Origin: Ruegeria pomeroyi
GTDB taxonomy: Bacteria > Pseudomonadota > Alphaproteobacteria > Rhodobacterales > Rhodobacteraceae
Direction: 5' to 3'
DNA: 64,000 bases
NCBI RefSeq assembly: GCF_021405525.1
Contig: NZ_JAGQAG010000001.1
Coordinates: 1,116,001-1,180,000, forward strand
Shown: positions 1 to 8,752 of the stretch, in pieces
How the letters are laid out: each line of letters starts with the position of its first letter
How positions within the stretch are numbered: position 1 is the stretch's first letter
Notes under the pieces: model-generated
Database searches by the model: none
What the model saw: the letters and a program-made list of their open reading frames with translations, nothing else
What the model was told of the DNA's origin: nothing
Made by a program: the position numbers and the translations under genes

Positions 1-175
1 ATTCGCTGGTAAAGGGCGGATATGCAATCAGTCCCACCGCCACAAAAACCCCGGCCAGTGCCATGACCGCGTGGTTGCGGATCTTCAGTTCGGCTAAGTC
101 GGAATAAGCGACATAGAGGCAGATCGGCAGCGCGAAGGGTAAAAACCACAGCGCGGCATAGGCAGGAAGGGCCAT
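1..175 (-). CDS. cpaA: Prepilin peptidase, A24 family (partial, C-terminus outside window)
   Basis: Only the first 58 residues are present; the frame runs off the left edge. They read as a hydrophobic membrane segment, then a polar loop with YSDLAELKIRN, which resembles the first catalytic Asp region of type IV prepilin peptidases (D followed by a basic/IxN patch), then a second hydrophobic segment. CpaA/TadV is the inner-membrane aspartyl protease that cleaves Flp prepilins after a glycine. The ATG lies 4 bases downstream of the preceding TPR gene's stop, as expected for the last visible gene of the Tad operon. The second catalytic Asp cannot be seen. Confidence 0.75.
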   Translation of the reverse strand, partial: MALPAYAALWFLPFALPICLYVAYSDLAELKIRNHAVMALAGVFVAVGLIAYPPFTSE

Positions 176-179
176 GAGA

Positions 180-1028
180 TCAGCCGATCTCCAGCGCCCG
201 GAGCGAGCGTACCGCGTCTTCGAAATGTTGCGGATGGGTGTCGATTGCCTCGCGCAGCAGTGCCTTGCCGGTAGTGACGTCGCCCTGTTTGACCGCCGAC
301 AGCGCCATGGTGTGCAGCAACTGAGCGCGCTCGATCTGGGTCATCGGGACCACGGGCAGCGTATAGTTGCGTTGGGCACTGCGGGCCAGAACCAAGTTGT
401 TCTTGGCGGTAAAAAGGTTGTCGTCCTGACGGATAGCGTCGCCGAACAGGCGCTCAGCCTCGGCGAAATCGCCGCGGGTCAATTTGGAATAGCCCCAGTT
501 ATTCATCACGCCGGCAGGCCGGGTGGTGAGGCCAACGGCGATTTCGTAAAAGGTATCGGCGTTTTTCCATTCCTGATTGGAATCCGCCACCATCGCCTCG
601 AGCCGGTAGCGTTTGAAGGTCTCGTGGGTGGGCGGCACTCCGTCCAGCACCTGCTCTGCCCGATCCCACTCGTTGTTGCGGATCAGCGCATCGGCCAGAT
701 CGACCGCGTCGTCCGGGATGGCGCCGTCCATCTTGACGACGCGGTTCCAGGCGGCGACGGCCTCGGTGTTGCGGTTGGCGCGGGTTAGCGACTTGGCCAG
801 TCCGCGTTGCAGGTCGGCCCGGTCGGGATTGTCCTTTGCAGCGCGCTGGAAATAGTCGACCGCTTCATTTGGGTCTGCCACCGTCAGCATCACGTCGTTC
901 AGATTGGTTTCATCAACGACGTTCACGTCCTGAAACGCGCGCTCGACGGTTTCATCGGCATTCTTGGAACAGGCCGAAAGGGTCAGGCCGCCTGCCAGCA
1001 TGACCGGAATCAAGATAAAGTGGCGCAT
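180..1028 (-). CDS. TPR-repeat lipoprotein of the Tad pilus locus
   Basis: A 282-residue protein with a lipoprotein signal peptide (LTLSAC lipobox, lipidated Cys about residue 20) followed by helical repeats with TPR character, for example DYFQRAAKDNPDRADLQRGL. It is the second of two consecutive TPR lipoproteins after tadC. In Tad systems TadD is a TPR lipoprotein thought to help place or stabilise the outer-membrane secretin, and a duplicated TPR protein here probably shares that job. There are 29 bases between this gene and the upstream TPR gene, and 4 to the peptidase. The role is inferred from family and position. Confidence 0.8.
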   Translation of the reverse strand: MRHFILIPVMLAGGLTLSACSKNADETVERAFQDVNVVDETNLNDVMLTVADPNEAVDYFQRAAKDNPDRADLQRGLAKSLTRANRNTEAVAAWNRVVKMDGAIPDDAVDLADALIRNNEWDRAEQVLDGVPPTHETFKRYRLEAMVADSNQEWKNADTFYEIAVGLTTRPAGVMNNWGYSKLTRGDFAEAERLFGDAIRQDDNLFTAKNNLVLARSAQRNYTLPVVPMTQIERAQLLHTMALSAVKQGDVTTGKALLREAIDTHPQHFEDAVRSLRALEIG

Positions 1029-1057
1029 TTTTGCGTCCTTCTTGCTGCTCTTGCCCT

Positions 1058-1648
1058 CTATGGTGTCTTGCGGATCAGGAAATCACCTTGTCCCCGCTGC
1101 ACCAATTTGAATTCTTCATTTTGTTCAATATTAATAACAGGATTTTCCGATTTTGCGAGCGCAATCCGCAGATTGTTTCGGATTGAGTCACTTTCGCCAT
1201 TGTCCAATGCATATGCCTTGCGGAACACGGCGGTCGCCTCGGCGATCTCGCCCTTTTCCATCAGCAGAACGCCCAGATTATTCCAGGCTTCGGGCCAGTC
1301 AGGGGCCTCTTCGACAGCGCGGCGCAGCATGGATTCAGACTGCCCCAGCCGCCCCAGGCCCAGATTTGCAGTGCCCAGGCCCGTAAGGATTTCCGTGGTC
1401 ATTCCCTCGTCCAGCGCGGCGCGGGTAAAGGCGTCGAGCGCCAGTTCGTATTCGCCGGCGGCCATCAGGCGCTGGCCCACTTCGACACCGCTTACCGCCT
1501 GTTTGCGGTGATCCACACCGGGCGGGAAGGGGTTGTCGGGCAGAGTATTTTCGTCGCCTTTCGTGCAAGAGGCCACCGTCACCGCGGTGACGATGGCCCA
1601 TGCGAGCGCAGGCTTTGGCCGTCGGGCCGGCACAGCCGATGATGTCAT
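1058..1648 (-). CDS. tadD: TadD-like TPR lipoprotein
   Basis: A 196-residue protein with an N-terminal hydrophobic segment ending in TVASCTKG, a plausible lipobox, then about four TPR-like helical pairs (LITGLGTANLGLGRLGQ-type and WNNLGVLLMEKGEIAEA). It follows tadC with a 4-base gap, the usual TadD position. Predicted role: periplasm-facing outer-membrane lipoprotein for pilus secretin assembly. The ATG at 1648 is used; the next in-frame Met would remove the signal peptide. The symbol is assigned by position because the following gene is also a TPR lipoprotein. Confidence 0.8.
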   Translation of the reverse strand: MTSSAVPARRPKPALAWAIVTAVTVASCTKGDENTLPDNPFPPGVDHRKQAVSGVEVGQRLMAAGEYELALDAFTRAALDEGMTTEILTGLGTANLGLGRLGQSESMLRRAVEEAPDWPEAWNNLGVLLMEKGEIAEATAVFRKAYALDNGESDSIRNNLRIALAKSENPVINIEQNEEFKLVQRGQGDFLIRKTP

Positions 1649-1652
1649 GTCG

Positions 1653-2633
1653 TCATTTGCTCATGTTGCCAAGTTCCATGATGCCCTTTGCCGACGGGCC
1701 AACAAGGATGATCAGCAATGGCGGAACCGTCAGCATCATTGTGGCAAGGGTCATTTTGGTTGGCAACTTGTTTGCGGCTTCTTCAGCACGCATCACCCGC
1801 TTGTCGCGCATTTCTCCGGCGTAGACACGCAGCGCTTCGGCAATAGAGGTGCCGAATTGGGCGGACTGGATCATCACGGTGACGAAAGAGGACACATCGA
1901 TCACACCGCAACGAGTACCCATATCGCGCAGTACCTTGTCCTTTTCCTTGCCCGCCTTCATTTCATGGGCGACGACTTCGAATTCGTCTGCCAGATCGGG
2001 ATAAGATGCCCGTAATTCCTTGGCCACGCGGACGATGGATTGGTCCAGCGACTGGCCTGCTTCGACGCAGACAAGCAACATGTCCAGCGCATCCGGAAAC
2101 GCGCGGGTGATGTTCTCCTTTCGGGTATCGACGCGACGGGTGATCCAGTAGCGCGGCAAGAAATAGGCTGCGGCACCGGGTCCGAGAACCCGCAGAAGCA
2201 TCCCCTGGGCGTCCAGGTCCTTGTCCGCCTCGATGACGGTGACATAGAGCACACCCAGTAGAAGGCCCACCAGGCCCAACGCCATCTGGGCAAAGTGAAA
2301 GAAGCGAACCGCGTCCTTGGATTGATACCCGGCCTGGCGCAGCTTCAGCTGCATCGCCGACAGTTGGTCGGCATCCTGCGGTTCCAGGAAAGAGGCAAAG
2401 CGTTGCAGCTGTTCGTTGCGCCCGCTCTGACGCAGTTGATCTTTCTTCGGTTTTGCGACCGTCTTGGGGTTCATGTCCCGCTTGAGTTTTTTCAGCGGGT
2501 CCTCGGGTTGGTTCATCAGCAGTGGGACGGCCAACAGGACCATGAACAGGCCCAGCACGCCAACCACGATCAGGGGGCCGAACTCTCCCAGGTGACCTGT
2601 CAGAAAGTCGTTGATCTGGTTCAGAAATTCCAT
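1653..2633 (-). CDS. tadC: Tad pilus inner-membrane platform protein TadC
   Basis: A 326-residue type II secretion F-domain protein. An N-terminal transmembrane segment (about 18-40), two more near 115-160 and a C-terminal one (about 295-320) flank a cytoplasmic GspF-like helical domain containing FPDALDMLLVCVEAGQSLDQ and ELRASYPDLADEFEVV. TadB and TadC together form the inner-membrane platform on which the CpaF ATPase acts. A strong Shine-Dalgarno (GAGGAGG) lies before the ATG and overlaps the end of tadB, so the two are probably translated together. Confidence 0.93.
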   Translation of the reverse strand: MEFLNQINDFLTGHLGEFGPLIVVGVLGLFMVLLAVPLLMNQPEDPLKKLKRDMNPKTVAKPKKDQLRQSGRNEQLQRFASFLEPQDADQLSAMQLKLRQAGYQSKDAVRFFHFAQMALGLVGLLLGVLYVTVIEADKDLDAQGMLLRVLGPGAAAYFLPRYWITRRVDTRKENITRAFPDALDMLLVCVEAGQSLDQSIVRVAKELRASYPDLADEFEVVAHEMKAGKEKDKVLRDMGTRCGVIDVSSFVTVMIQSAQFGTSIAEALRVYAGEMRDKRVMRAEEAANKLPTKMTLATMMLTVPPLLIILVGPSAKGIMELGNMSK

Positions 2634-2643
2634 GATGTCCTCC

Positions 2644-3612
2644 TCAGACCTTGATATTGGTCAGCATGCGCATGACGAACAGGTTGGCGGTCAGCAACAC
2701 GCCGACGACGAAACAGGCGGGGATGAACAGCGGGTGATCCATCACCCCGTCGTAATAGCCCGGGTCGTTCACCAGGATGACCATCAGCGCCACCAGCGGG
2801 AATGCTGACAGAAACTTGCCCGACCACTGCGCCTCGGCGGTGATCGCTTTGACGCGGCGGAATAGACGGAAGCGGGCGCGGATCACCTTGGCCAGGCCGG
2901 CAAGAACCTCTGCCAGGTTGCCACCCGATTGCTGCTGGATGGTCACCGCCACCGAGAGGAAGCGCAGATCCTGCATATCCAGCCGCTCGGCCATTTCCTT
3001 GAGTGCCTCGCCCACCTCGCGACCATAGGCGGCTTCGTCGGCGATGATGCCGAATTCGGTGGCGATCGGATCTTCGGATTCCTTGGCCACGATCTGGATG
3101 GCCGAGACCAGCGGATGCCCGACCCTGAGCGAGCGCACCATCAGTTCGACCGAGTCAGGGAGCTGCTCTTCGATCATGCTCAGCCGTTTCTTGGCCTTCT
3201 GGTTCACCCAGAGATAGACTGCGGCGATACCGATGGCGACCGAGATAGCGGCGCGCAGTTTGACCTCTGTCTGGGTGCCAATGCTGAGCCCGACAAAGGC
3301 GATGCCTGCCAACAGCGCCATGATCATGATCAGCTGTCGGGGGGTAAATGCGATGGCCGCTTTCTGCGCCTTTTCCGCCAAGAGCGAATAGAGCGGGATC
3401 GACTTCGACTTCATGTGCTGCTGCATCTCCTTGCGGAGCTGCTCCAGCACCTGTTCGCGGCCGGCGCCCTTGTCCAGCATCTCGAGCCGGCGGTTCACCC
3501 GGCTGTTGAGGCTGATGGATTTCCCGAAAGCGACGAGATAGAGCCCTTCGACCAGCACCAGGACCCCGACAAAGATCAGGCCGTAGATGATCGGTTCTGC
3601 ACTGAGTTGCAT
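2644..3612 (-). CDS. tadB: Tad pilus inner-membrane platform protein TadB
   Basis: A 322-residue GspF-domain protein with one N-terminal membrane segment (about 8-28), two in the first third (about 95-135) and one at the C-terminus. The central helical domain carries LPDSVELMVRSLRVGHPLVSAI and MQDLRFLSVAVTIQQQSGGN, both typical of TadB. It is paralogous to the TadC encoded next. It lies 11 bases downstream of cpaF and 10 upstream of tadC, inside the Tad operon. Confidence 0.94.
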   Translation of the reverse strand: MQLSAEPIIYGLIFVGVLVLVEGLYLVAFGKSISLNSRVNRRLEMLDKGAGREQVLEQLRKEMQQHMKSKSIPLYSLLAEKAQKAAIAFTPRQLIMIMALLAGIAFVGLSIGTQTEVKLRAAISVAIGIAAVYLWVNQKAKKRLSMIEEQLPDSVELMVRSLRVGHPLVSAIQIVAKESEDPIATEFGIIADEAAYGREVGEALKEMAERLDMQDLRFLSVAVTIQQQSGGNLAEVLAGLAKVIRARFRLFRRVKAITAEAQWSGKFLSAFPLVALMVILVNDPGYYDGVMDHPLFIPACFVVGVLLTANLFVMRMLTNIKV

Positions 3613-3623
3613 GGTCTTGATCC

Positions 3624-5063
3624 TTACATCGTGGTCGGTTCATAGATCGACGGCGGCAGATCATAGCCCCACATCCGGAAGCGCTCCGAGAAATGGCTGC
3701 GCACGCCGGTGGCGGTGAAATGGCCAATGATCTTGTTGTCGGGGGTCAGGCCCACCCGCTGATAGCGGAAGATTTCCTGCATCGAGATGACGTCGCCCTC
3801 CATCCCCGTGATCTCGGTGATCGAGGTCATACGGCGGCTGCCGTCCTGAAGACGGCTGGCCTGCACGATCAGGTTGACGGCGCTGGCGATCTGGCTGCGC
3901 ACGGCCTTGATCGGCATCTCGATCCCGGCCATGGCGATCATGTTCTCCAGACGGCTGACACCGTCACGGGCGCTGTTCGCGTGGATCGTGGTCATCGAAC
4001 CGTCATGGCCGGTGTTCATGGCCTGGAGCATGTCGATGACTTCCTCGCCGCGGGTCTCGCCGACGATGATGCGGTCGGGGCGCATCCGAAGCGCGTTCTT
4101 CAGACAGTCGCGGGGAGAAACCTCGCCCTTACCCTCGACGTTTGGCGGGCGGCTTTCCATTCGGCCCACATGGGTTTGTTGCAGCTGGAGTTCAGCAGTG
4201 TCTTCGATCGTCAGGATGCGTTCGGCATTGTCGATGAAGCTCGACAGCGCGTTCAGCGTCGTGGTTTTGCCCGAACCGGTGCCGCCCGAAACGATCACGT
4301 TCAGCCGGGTGGCGACAGCGGCCTGGAGATACGCGGCCATCTCTTCGGTAAATGCACCGAATTGAACCAGGTCGTCGATGCCCAGTTTGTCCTTCTTGAA
4401 CTTCCGGATCGACACCAGCGAACCGTCAACCGCAATCGGCGGCACCATCGCGTTGAAACGCGAGCCGTCGGCCAGACGGGCGTCGACATAGGGGTTCGAT
4501 TCATCGACGCGCCGGCCGACCGCGCTGACGATCTTGTCGATGATCCGAAGCAGGTGGCGTTCGTCTTTGAATGTGATGTCGGTCAGTTGCAGCTTGCCCG
4601 AACGTTCGACAAAAATCTGCTGCGGCCCGTTCACCAGGATATCGTTGACCGTATCGTCCTGAAGTAGGGTTTCCAACGGTCCCAGACCGGTGACCTCGTC
4701 ATACAGCTCCTTATTGAGCTGCATGCGGTCCTCGCGGTTCAGTACCACGCCTTTGTTTTCTAGTATCTCGCTGGTGATGGCGGTAATTTCAGCGCGCAGT
4801 TCCGCCTCGGCGGCATGTTCCAGCGCCGCAAGATTAAGGTTTTCCAGAAGGTCGCGGTGCAGTTCAATCTTGAGCTCGCTCAACCGTTCCTTGCGCTTGC
4901 GGTCGCGGTCCTGCGGGGCCGCCTCTGCGGCCTGCTTCTGAGCCGGTTTGCGCAGGCTGGCCGAGGGTGCGGGCTCAGCCTTTGCGGCAGGCGCCTCGGC
5001 TTTCTTTGCGGCCAAGGCGGCCACTGGCATTGCCTTGTCGGTCTTTTTATATCTTGAAAACAC
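3624..5063 (-). CDS. cpaF: Tad pilus assembly ATPase CpaF/TadA
   Basis: A 479-residue secretion ATPase that powers Flp pilus assembly. The first about 60 residues are Ala/Lys/Pro-rich and look disordered. A N-terminal domain follows, then a RecA-like core with Walker [11 protein letters not shown] at about 259-268, an acidic box TIEDTAEL at about 285 and the Walker B/arginine region [16 protein letters not shown] at about 327. A glycine-rich [14 protein letters not shown], typical of the family, follows. The start is GTG, preceded by GAGGGGGTC. Coordinated with cpaE upstream and tadB downstream. Confidence 0.96.
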   Translation of the reverse strand: MFSRYKKTDKAMPVAALAAKKAEAPAAKAEPAPSASLRKPAQKQAAEAAPQDRDRKRKERLSELKIELHRDLLENLNLAALEHAAEAELRAEITAITSEILENKGVVLNREDRMQLNKELYDEVTGLGPLETLLQDDTVNDILVNGPQQIFVERSGKLQLTDITFKDERHLLRIIDKIVSAVGRRVDESNPYVDARLADGSRFNAMVPPIAVDGSLVSIRKFKKDKLGIDDLVQFGAFTEEMAAYLQAAVATRLNVIVSGGTGSGKTTTLNALSSFIDNAERILTIEDTAELQLQQTHVGRMESRPPNVEGKGEVSPRDCLKNALRMRPDRIIVGETRGEEVIDMLQAMNTGHDGSMTTIHANSARDGVSRLENMIAMAGIEMPIKAVRSQIASAVNLIVQASRLQDGSRRMTSITEITGMEGDVISMQEIFRYQRVGLTPDNKIIGHFTATGVRSHFSERFRMWGYDLPPSIYEPTTM

Positions 5064-5087
5064 GATCGACCCCCTCGTCTATGGTGT

Positions 5088-6326
5088 TCAGGCTGCCTTG
5101 GCGTCGCTGCGCCCCAATTCGTGCAGCGATTGCGCCAGTTTCGCGATTTCGCGGCGTAGTGGATTCTTGGGCGCCGAGGTTGCCAGCGGTAGACCGTGAT
5201 CGGCGCCCTGAGTGACCTGTTTGCCACCATCGGGCAGTTGCAGGTCGATCGAGATACCAAGAGATTCCCCCATCCGTTTGACCCGGCTCTTGCCGCTGAG
5301 ATCGGTGAATTTCGGCGCCTTATTCAGGGCAAAGCGCAATTTGTTGAAGGGCAGGTCCTCGGATTGCAGCGCGCGCTTCATCCGCAGAGCGTTCTGGGCC
5401 GAGCGCATGTCCAGCTCGATCATCGCGAAATAGACATGTGCGGCCTGCAGGATCGTCTCGGACCATTGCACCAGTGTCTTGGGCATGTCGACGATGACAT
5501 AGTCGAAATGCGCACGGGCCATCTCGATCACCCGCTGGATGTCTTCGGGTGTCAGAATGTCAAGCGGCACCATGTCCGAGGGCGCGGTGAGCACCTGCAA
5601 CTTGTCCTCGAAGCTGAGCAGGGCCTGACCGAATACCTCTTCGTCCATGCTTTCGGTTTCCGAAAGCATCTCGAACACCGCCTCGCGGCGGGGCAGATCC
5701 AGGTAGGTTGAGACCGAACCGTATTGCAGGTCGAGGTCCAGCAGGCAGACGCTGGGAGCATCCTCGCCGCCGATGCTGGCCAGTTCCCAAGCGAGGTTGA
5801 CTGCCATGGTGGTAGACCCAGTACCCCCTGCCAGGCCGTGCACTACGATCAATGCCCCCTCGCGGGCAGCGCCCTTGTTCAGGTTCGCGGTGTTGTGATG
5901 GGTCTGGGCCTGCTCTGGCTCGGGCTTGTTCAGCCGGTCGATGGCTGATTGCAACTCGCGCTCGGGCAGAGGGTAGGGCACAAACTCGTCGGCCCCCTTT
6001 CGCAGCAGTTGATGCAGCGAAGCGGGGGTGACGTCCTCGGCGATCAGAATGATCTTGATGCCACGCGTCTTGGCCTGTGTGATGATTTCGCCCATCAGGA
6101 CAAGGTTGTCCTCGTCATCCGAGTCAATCGCGAGGGCGATGAATTCGAGAGAGTCGGATTCCGGCTGGCTGAAGAAGGCCAGCGCCTCGGCAAAACCCAG
6201 GTCACCCCAGCTTTCGCCCATCGCGGCTTCCATGTCCTCAATCAGAAGGTCGAAGTTCTGCACGTCCCGGCTGACGGTACAGGCCAGGATCGGCGTCGTT
6301 TCGGGTTGCGGCATTGCGCTGCTCAT
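5088..6326 (-). CDS. cpaE: Pilus localisation ATPase-like protein CpaE/TadZ
   Basis: 412 residues from the chosen start. The N-terminal third resembles a receiver-like domain; the rest is a ParA/MinD-type fold with a deviant P-loop region VHGLAGGTGSTTMAVNLAWE, where a canonical GK[ST] motif is altered (GGTGSTT), and LLDLDLQYGSV and VIVDMPKTL motifs. CpaE/TadZ directs Tad machinery to a cell pole. An upstream in-frame ATG at 6416 exists, but the Met at 6326 has AGGAAAGAGG just before it, so the shorter form is preferred. The loss of the P-loop Lys in the usual place suggests weak or absent ATP hydrolysis. Confidence 0.9.
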   Translation of the reverse strand: MSSAMPQPETTPILACTVSRDVQNFDLLIEDMEAAMGESWGDLGFAEALAFFSQPESDSLEFIALAIDSDDEDNLVLMGEIITQAKTRGIKIILIAEDVTPASLHQLLRKGADEFVPYPLPERELQSAIDRLNKPEPEQAQTHHNTANLNKGAAREGALIVVHGLAGGTGSTTMAVNLAWELASIGGEDAPSVCLLDLDLQYGSVSTYLDLPRREAVFEMLSETESMDEEVFGQALLSFEDKLQVLTAPSDMVPLDILTPEDIQRVIEMARAHFDYVIVDMPKTLVQWSETILQAAHVYFAMIELDMRSAQNALRMKRALQSEDLPFNKLRFALNKAPKFTDLSGKSRVKRMGESLGISIDLQLPDGGKQVTQGADHGLPLATSAPKNPLRREIAKLAQSLHELGRSDAKAA

Positions 6327-6509
6327 TGCCTCTTTCCTCTTTACGGGGGCGAGGCAACGAGACGGTGTCCGGTCTGCCTTCGCCCGCGTGCGACCGGGAA
6401 TCTGGTCGCACGTCACCTATTGGAAGCAATGTCGCGGGTAAGTTGGGCGAGATTTGGGCCGAAAAGAACCAATTGTAGGGAATCGGGCGACGATGCCGCC
6501 CGATTCCAC

Positions 6510-7136
6510 TTATTGTTCGAAGGCGCTGGAGGAGGTGTCGATCTCGACCGTAGTCTTGGGCTCGGCACTCTTGATGTATTCGCGATAGACCACCTGGGCA
6601 TATTTGCCGTCCAGCAGGTTCTGGTGGCCATCGACAAAGCCTGACACCTGGGTGACGGTGCGCCGGTTGCGGCGCTCGCGCTCGCTGGTGGGCACTAGAG
6701 GCTGGGTTTCACCGTAGGAGACAACCGCCTCGAGCCGCGAACGGCTGATGCCGCGGCTGGCAAAGAAGGACACGACCGCGCGCGCGCGACGCATGCCCAA
6801 GCTCTTGTTATAGCCCGAGGAACCGACCGCGTCGGTATGGCCATAAACCCGGAAGCGCACCTCGGGGAATTGCCGGATCCAATCGGCCTGCAATGTCAGC
6901 ACCTGCTGAGCGGTTGCGTCCAGCTCAGCGCTGTCAAAGGCGAAATTGATCTGGGTCGGAACCTCGCGGGCAAACCGGTCCGCCAGGACCTGCGCATAGC
7001 TGCGCTCGCCGTTCATCATCTGGGTATTGTTCAGAGTCGCATTGCCGAACGTCCCAGAGTCGACCTGATAGCCGGCTTCAAGGCCGCAGGAGGCGAGTGT
7101 TCCGGTCAGCCCCAGGCATATCATCCAGTTCCGCAT
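6510..7136 (-). CDS. OmpA-family lipoprotein of the Tad locus
   Basis: A 208-residue protein from the Met at 7136. A signal peptide ends in TLASCG, a good lipobox. The C-terminal two thirds is an OmpA/MotB peptidoglycan-binding domain with FDSAELDATAQQVL, VYGHTDAVGSSGYNKSLGMRRA and a terminal RRNRRTV. It sits between the secretin and cpaE, where other Tad systems carry RcpB-type or OmpA-like accessory proteins. Likely role: anchoring the pilus channel to peptidoglycan. A longer in-frame extension to 7316 lacks a signal peptide and was rejected. Confidence 0.88.
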   Translation of the reverse strand: MRNWMICLGLTGTLASCGLEAGYQVDSGTFGNATLNNTQMMNGERSYAQVLADRFAREVPTQINFAFDSAELDATAQQVLTLQADWIRQFPEVRFRVYGHTDAVGSSGYNKSLGMRRARAVVSFFASRGISRSRLEAVVSYGETQPLVPTSERERRNRRTVTQVSGFVDGHQNLLDGKYAQVVYREYIKSAEPKTTVEIDTSSSAFEQ

Positions 7137-7152
7137 CGGTCCCATCCCCTGA

Positions 7153-8559
7153 TCACTCCAAGACATAGCCATAAGAGCCGCTGAAATCCTGTCGCGCGAC
7201 CTCGGAGGCAGCGCCGCTACGGGCACGCTCGGTCCGGGATGTCTTGCCGCGCAAGAACAGGTCGCTCTCGGTGGGCGGCTTGACCCGATCGGTCGGCAGC
7301 GCCAATGCCTCGCCACGAGTAGGCGAAACCAGATGGGCGGTGATGATGATCACCAGTTCCGTCTGCGAGCGCTGGTAGTTCGCACTGCGGAACAGGGCGC
7401 CAAGCACCGGTACGTCGCCGATCCAGGGTAATTGCGAGTTGTTGTCAAGGAACTCGTCTTCGATCAAACCAGCAATGGCAAAGCTTTCGCCGTCCTTTAG
7501 TTCGACAGTTGTCGAGGTCTCGCGTCGCTGGAAGGCGGCAATCTCGAAGCCGTTAACCGTGATCGAGTTATTGGGGTCGAGCGACGAAACTGCTGCCAGA
7601 AGCTCCAGATTGATCAGATCGCCATCGACCACGCGGGGGATGAATGCCATCTCGACGCCGAATGGCTTGTATTCGACGGTAAAGAGCCCATCGCGCTGGG
7701 CCACCGGGATCGGATATTCGCCACCGGCAAGGAACTTGGCCTCTTGCCCGGAGAGTGCCGAAAGATTGGGCTCGGCCAGGGTGCGGACGACACCCTTGCG
7801 CTCCAGCGCCTCGAGAAGCAGTCGAACCTGTGTCGACCCCGCGCTGAAACCAAAGAGAATTGCGCCAGCATTATCGTTCAGAACCGGTATGTTGCCAGTG
7901 ATGGCATTGGTCAAAGCGGGCTGGTTATTAAGTGTGTTCAGGCCGCCGATAGCGTTGCCACCGCTGACACCAAGCGAGGCGCTCAGAGATTTCGAGACCG
8001 AGCGTTGCATCTCTGCAAAGCGTACTTTCAGCATGACCTGCTGCACACCGGCAACACTCATCAGGTTCGACACTCGCTCGGGCGCGTAGCGTTCGGCTAG
8101 GTCCAGTGCTCTTTGCAGGCGTGCCGTGCTCGACGCGGTGCCCGATAGCACGATGCCGTCATTGGCGGTGCGAACCTCGATCTTTTCGTTGGGCAGGATC
8201 TGTTTCAGGCGTTCCTTGAACTCTGCTACATCGAACGAGACGCGCACATTCACGTTAGTGATCAGGCGTCCACCCGCATCAAACAGGCTGAGCGTGGTCA
8301 GGCCCGGCGATTTACCTAGGACATAAATGGTACGGTCGGAAAGTGATGAGATATCGGCGATGCCGGCATTGGCAATCGAAAGCTCGGCAAAGGGCGTTTC
8401 GCTTTCGACGACGATGGCCCGGTTCATCGGAACATCAAGGGTTTCTGCGGTCCCTTGTTTGACCACGCGCAGGTCCTGAGCCTGCGACAGGCCGGCAACT
8501 GGGCTGCACGCAATTGCGAGCCCCGTCAGGGCCGCTTTGATCAAACCTTCAATTTTCAT
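7153..8559 (-). CDS. cpaC: Tad pilus secretin CpaC/RcpA
   Basis: 468 residues from the Met at 8559, with signal peptide (MKIEGLIKAALTGLAIAC...). An N-terminal pilus domain (VPMNRAIVVESETPFAELSI, LGKSPGLTTLSLFD) and a BON-like segment precede the secretin domain (VRFAEMQRSVSKSLSASLG; VRTLAEPNLSALSGQEAKFL; TTVELKDGESFAIAGLI). It forms the outer-membrane channel for the Flp pilus. The stop lies 16 bases upstream of the OmpA-like gene. A start at 8646 would add 29 basic residues ahead of the signal peptide and is unlikely. Confidence 0.95.
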   Translation of the reverse strand: MKIEGLIKAALTGLAIACSPVAGLSQAQDLRVVKQGTAETLDVPMNRAIVVESETPFAELSIANAGIADISSLSDRTIYVLGKSPGLTTLSLFDAGGRLITNVNVRVSFDVAEFKERLKQILPNEKIEVRTANDGIVLSGTASSTARLQRALDLAERYAPERVSNLMSVAGVQQVMLKVRFAEMQRSVSKSLSASLGVSGGNAIGGLNTLNNQPALTNAITGNIPVLNDNAGAILFGFSAGSTQVRLLLEALERKGVVRTLAEPNLSALSGQEAKFLAGGEYPIPVAQRDGLFTVEYKPFGVEMAFIPRVVDGDLINLELLAAVSSLDPNNSITVNGFEIAAFQRRETSTTVELKDGESFAIAGLIEDEFLDNNSQLPWIGDVPVLGALFRSANYQRSQTELVIIITAHLVSPTRGEALALPTDRVKPPTESDLFLRGKTSRTERARSGAASEVARQDFSGSYGYVLE

Positions 8560-8700
8560 GTGACCTGCCTTTCCGATCACGCCTCTGAGCCGGGTCTTTT
8601 TGCCCGATATTTTTATCAGTCTGCGCGACTTGGCTCTTTTTTGCAAGAATCATTGCTTTTCGGCCCCTCGTTAATGTGTGTATTGCGCAACAAGGCAAAA

Positions 8701-8724
8701 GGACCGCGCCCATTGGCGCGGTCC
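8701..8724 (-). terminator. GC-rich hairpin between cpaB and cpaC, terminator-like on both strands
   Basis: Perfect 10-bp inverted repeat, GGACCGCGCC and its complement, with a 4-base loop. Read on the minus strand it comes 29 bases after the cpaB stop and is followed by TTTTGCC; read on the plus strand it is followed by CGATTTTTGAT. It lies inside the Tad operon, with cpaC starting about 140 bases further on, so it could act as a partial terminator that lowers expression of the machinery relative to the pilins. Confidence 0.6.
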
Positions 8725-8752
8725 CGATTTTTGATCTGTTGAATCCGAAGCA

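Noticed and set aside
8535-8545. TTTGATCAAA resembling an FNR half site
   Set aside because: Lacks the N4 spacer of the consensus and lies in the cpaC signal-peptide coding region.
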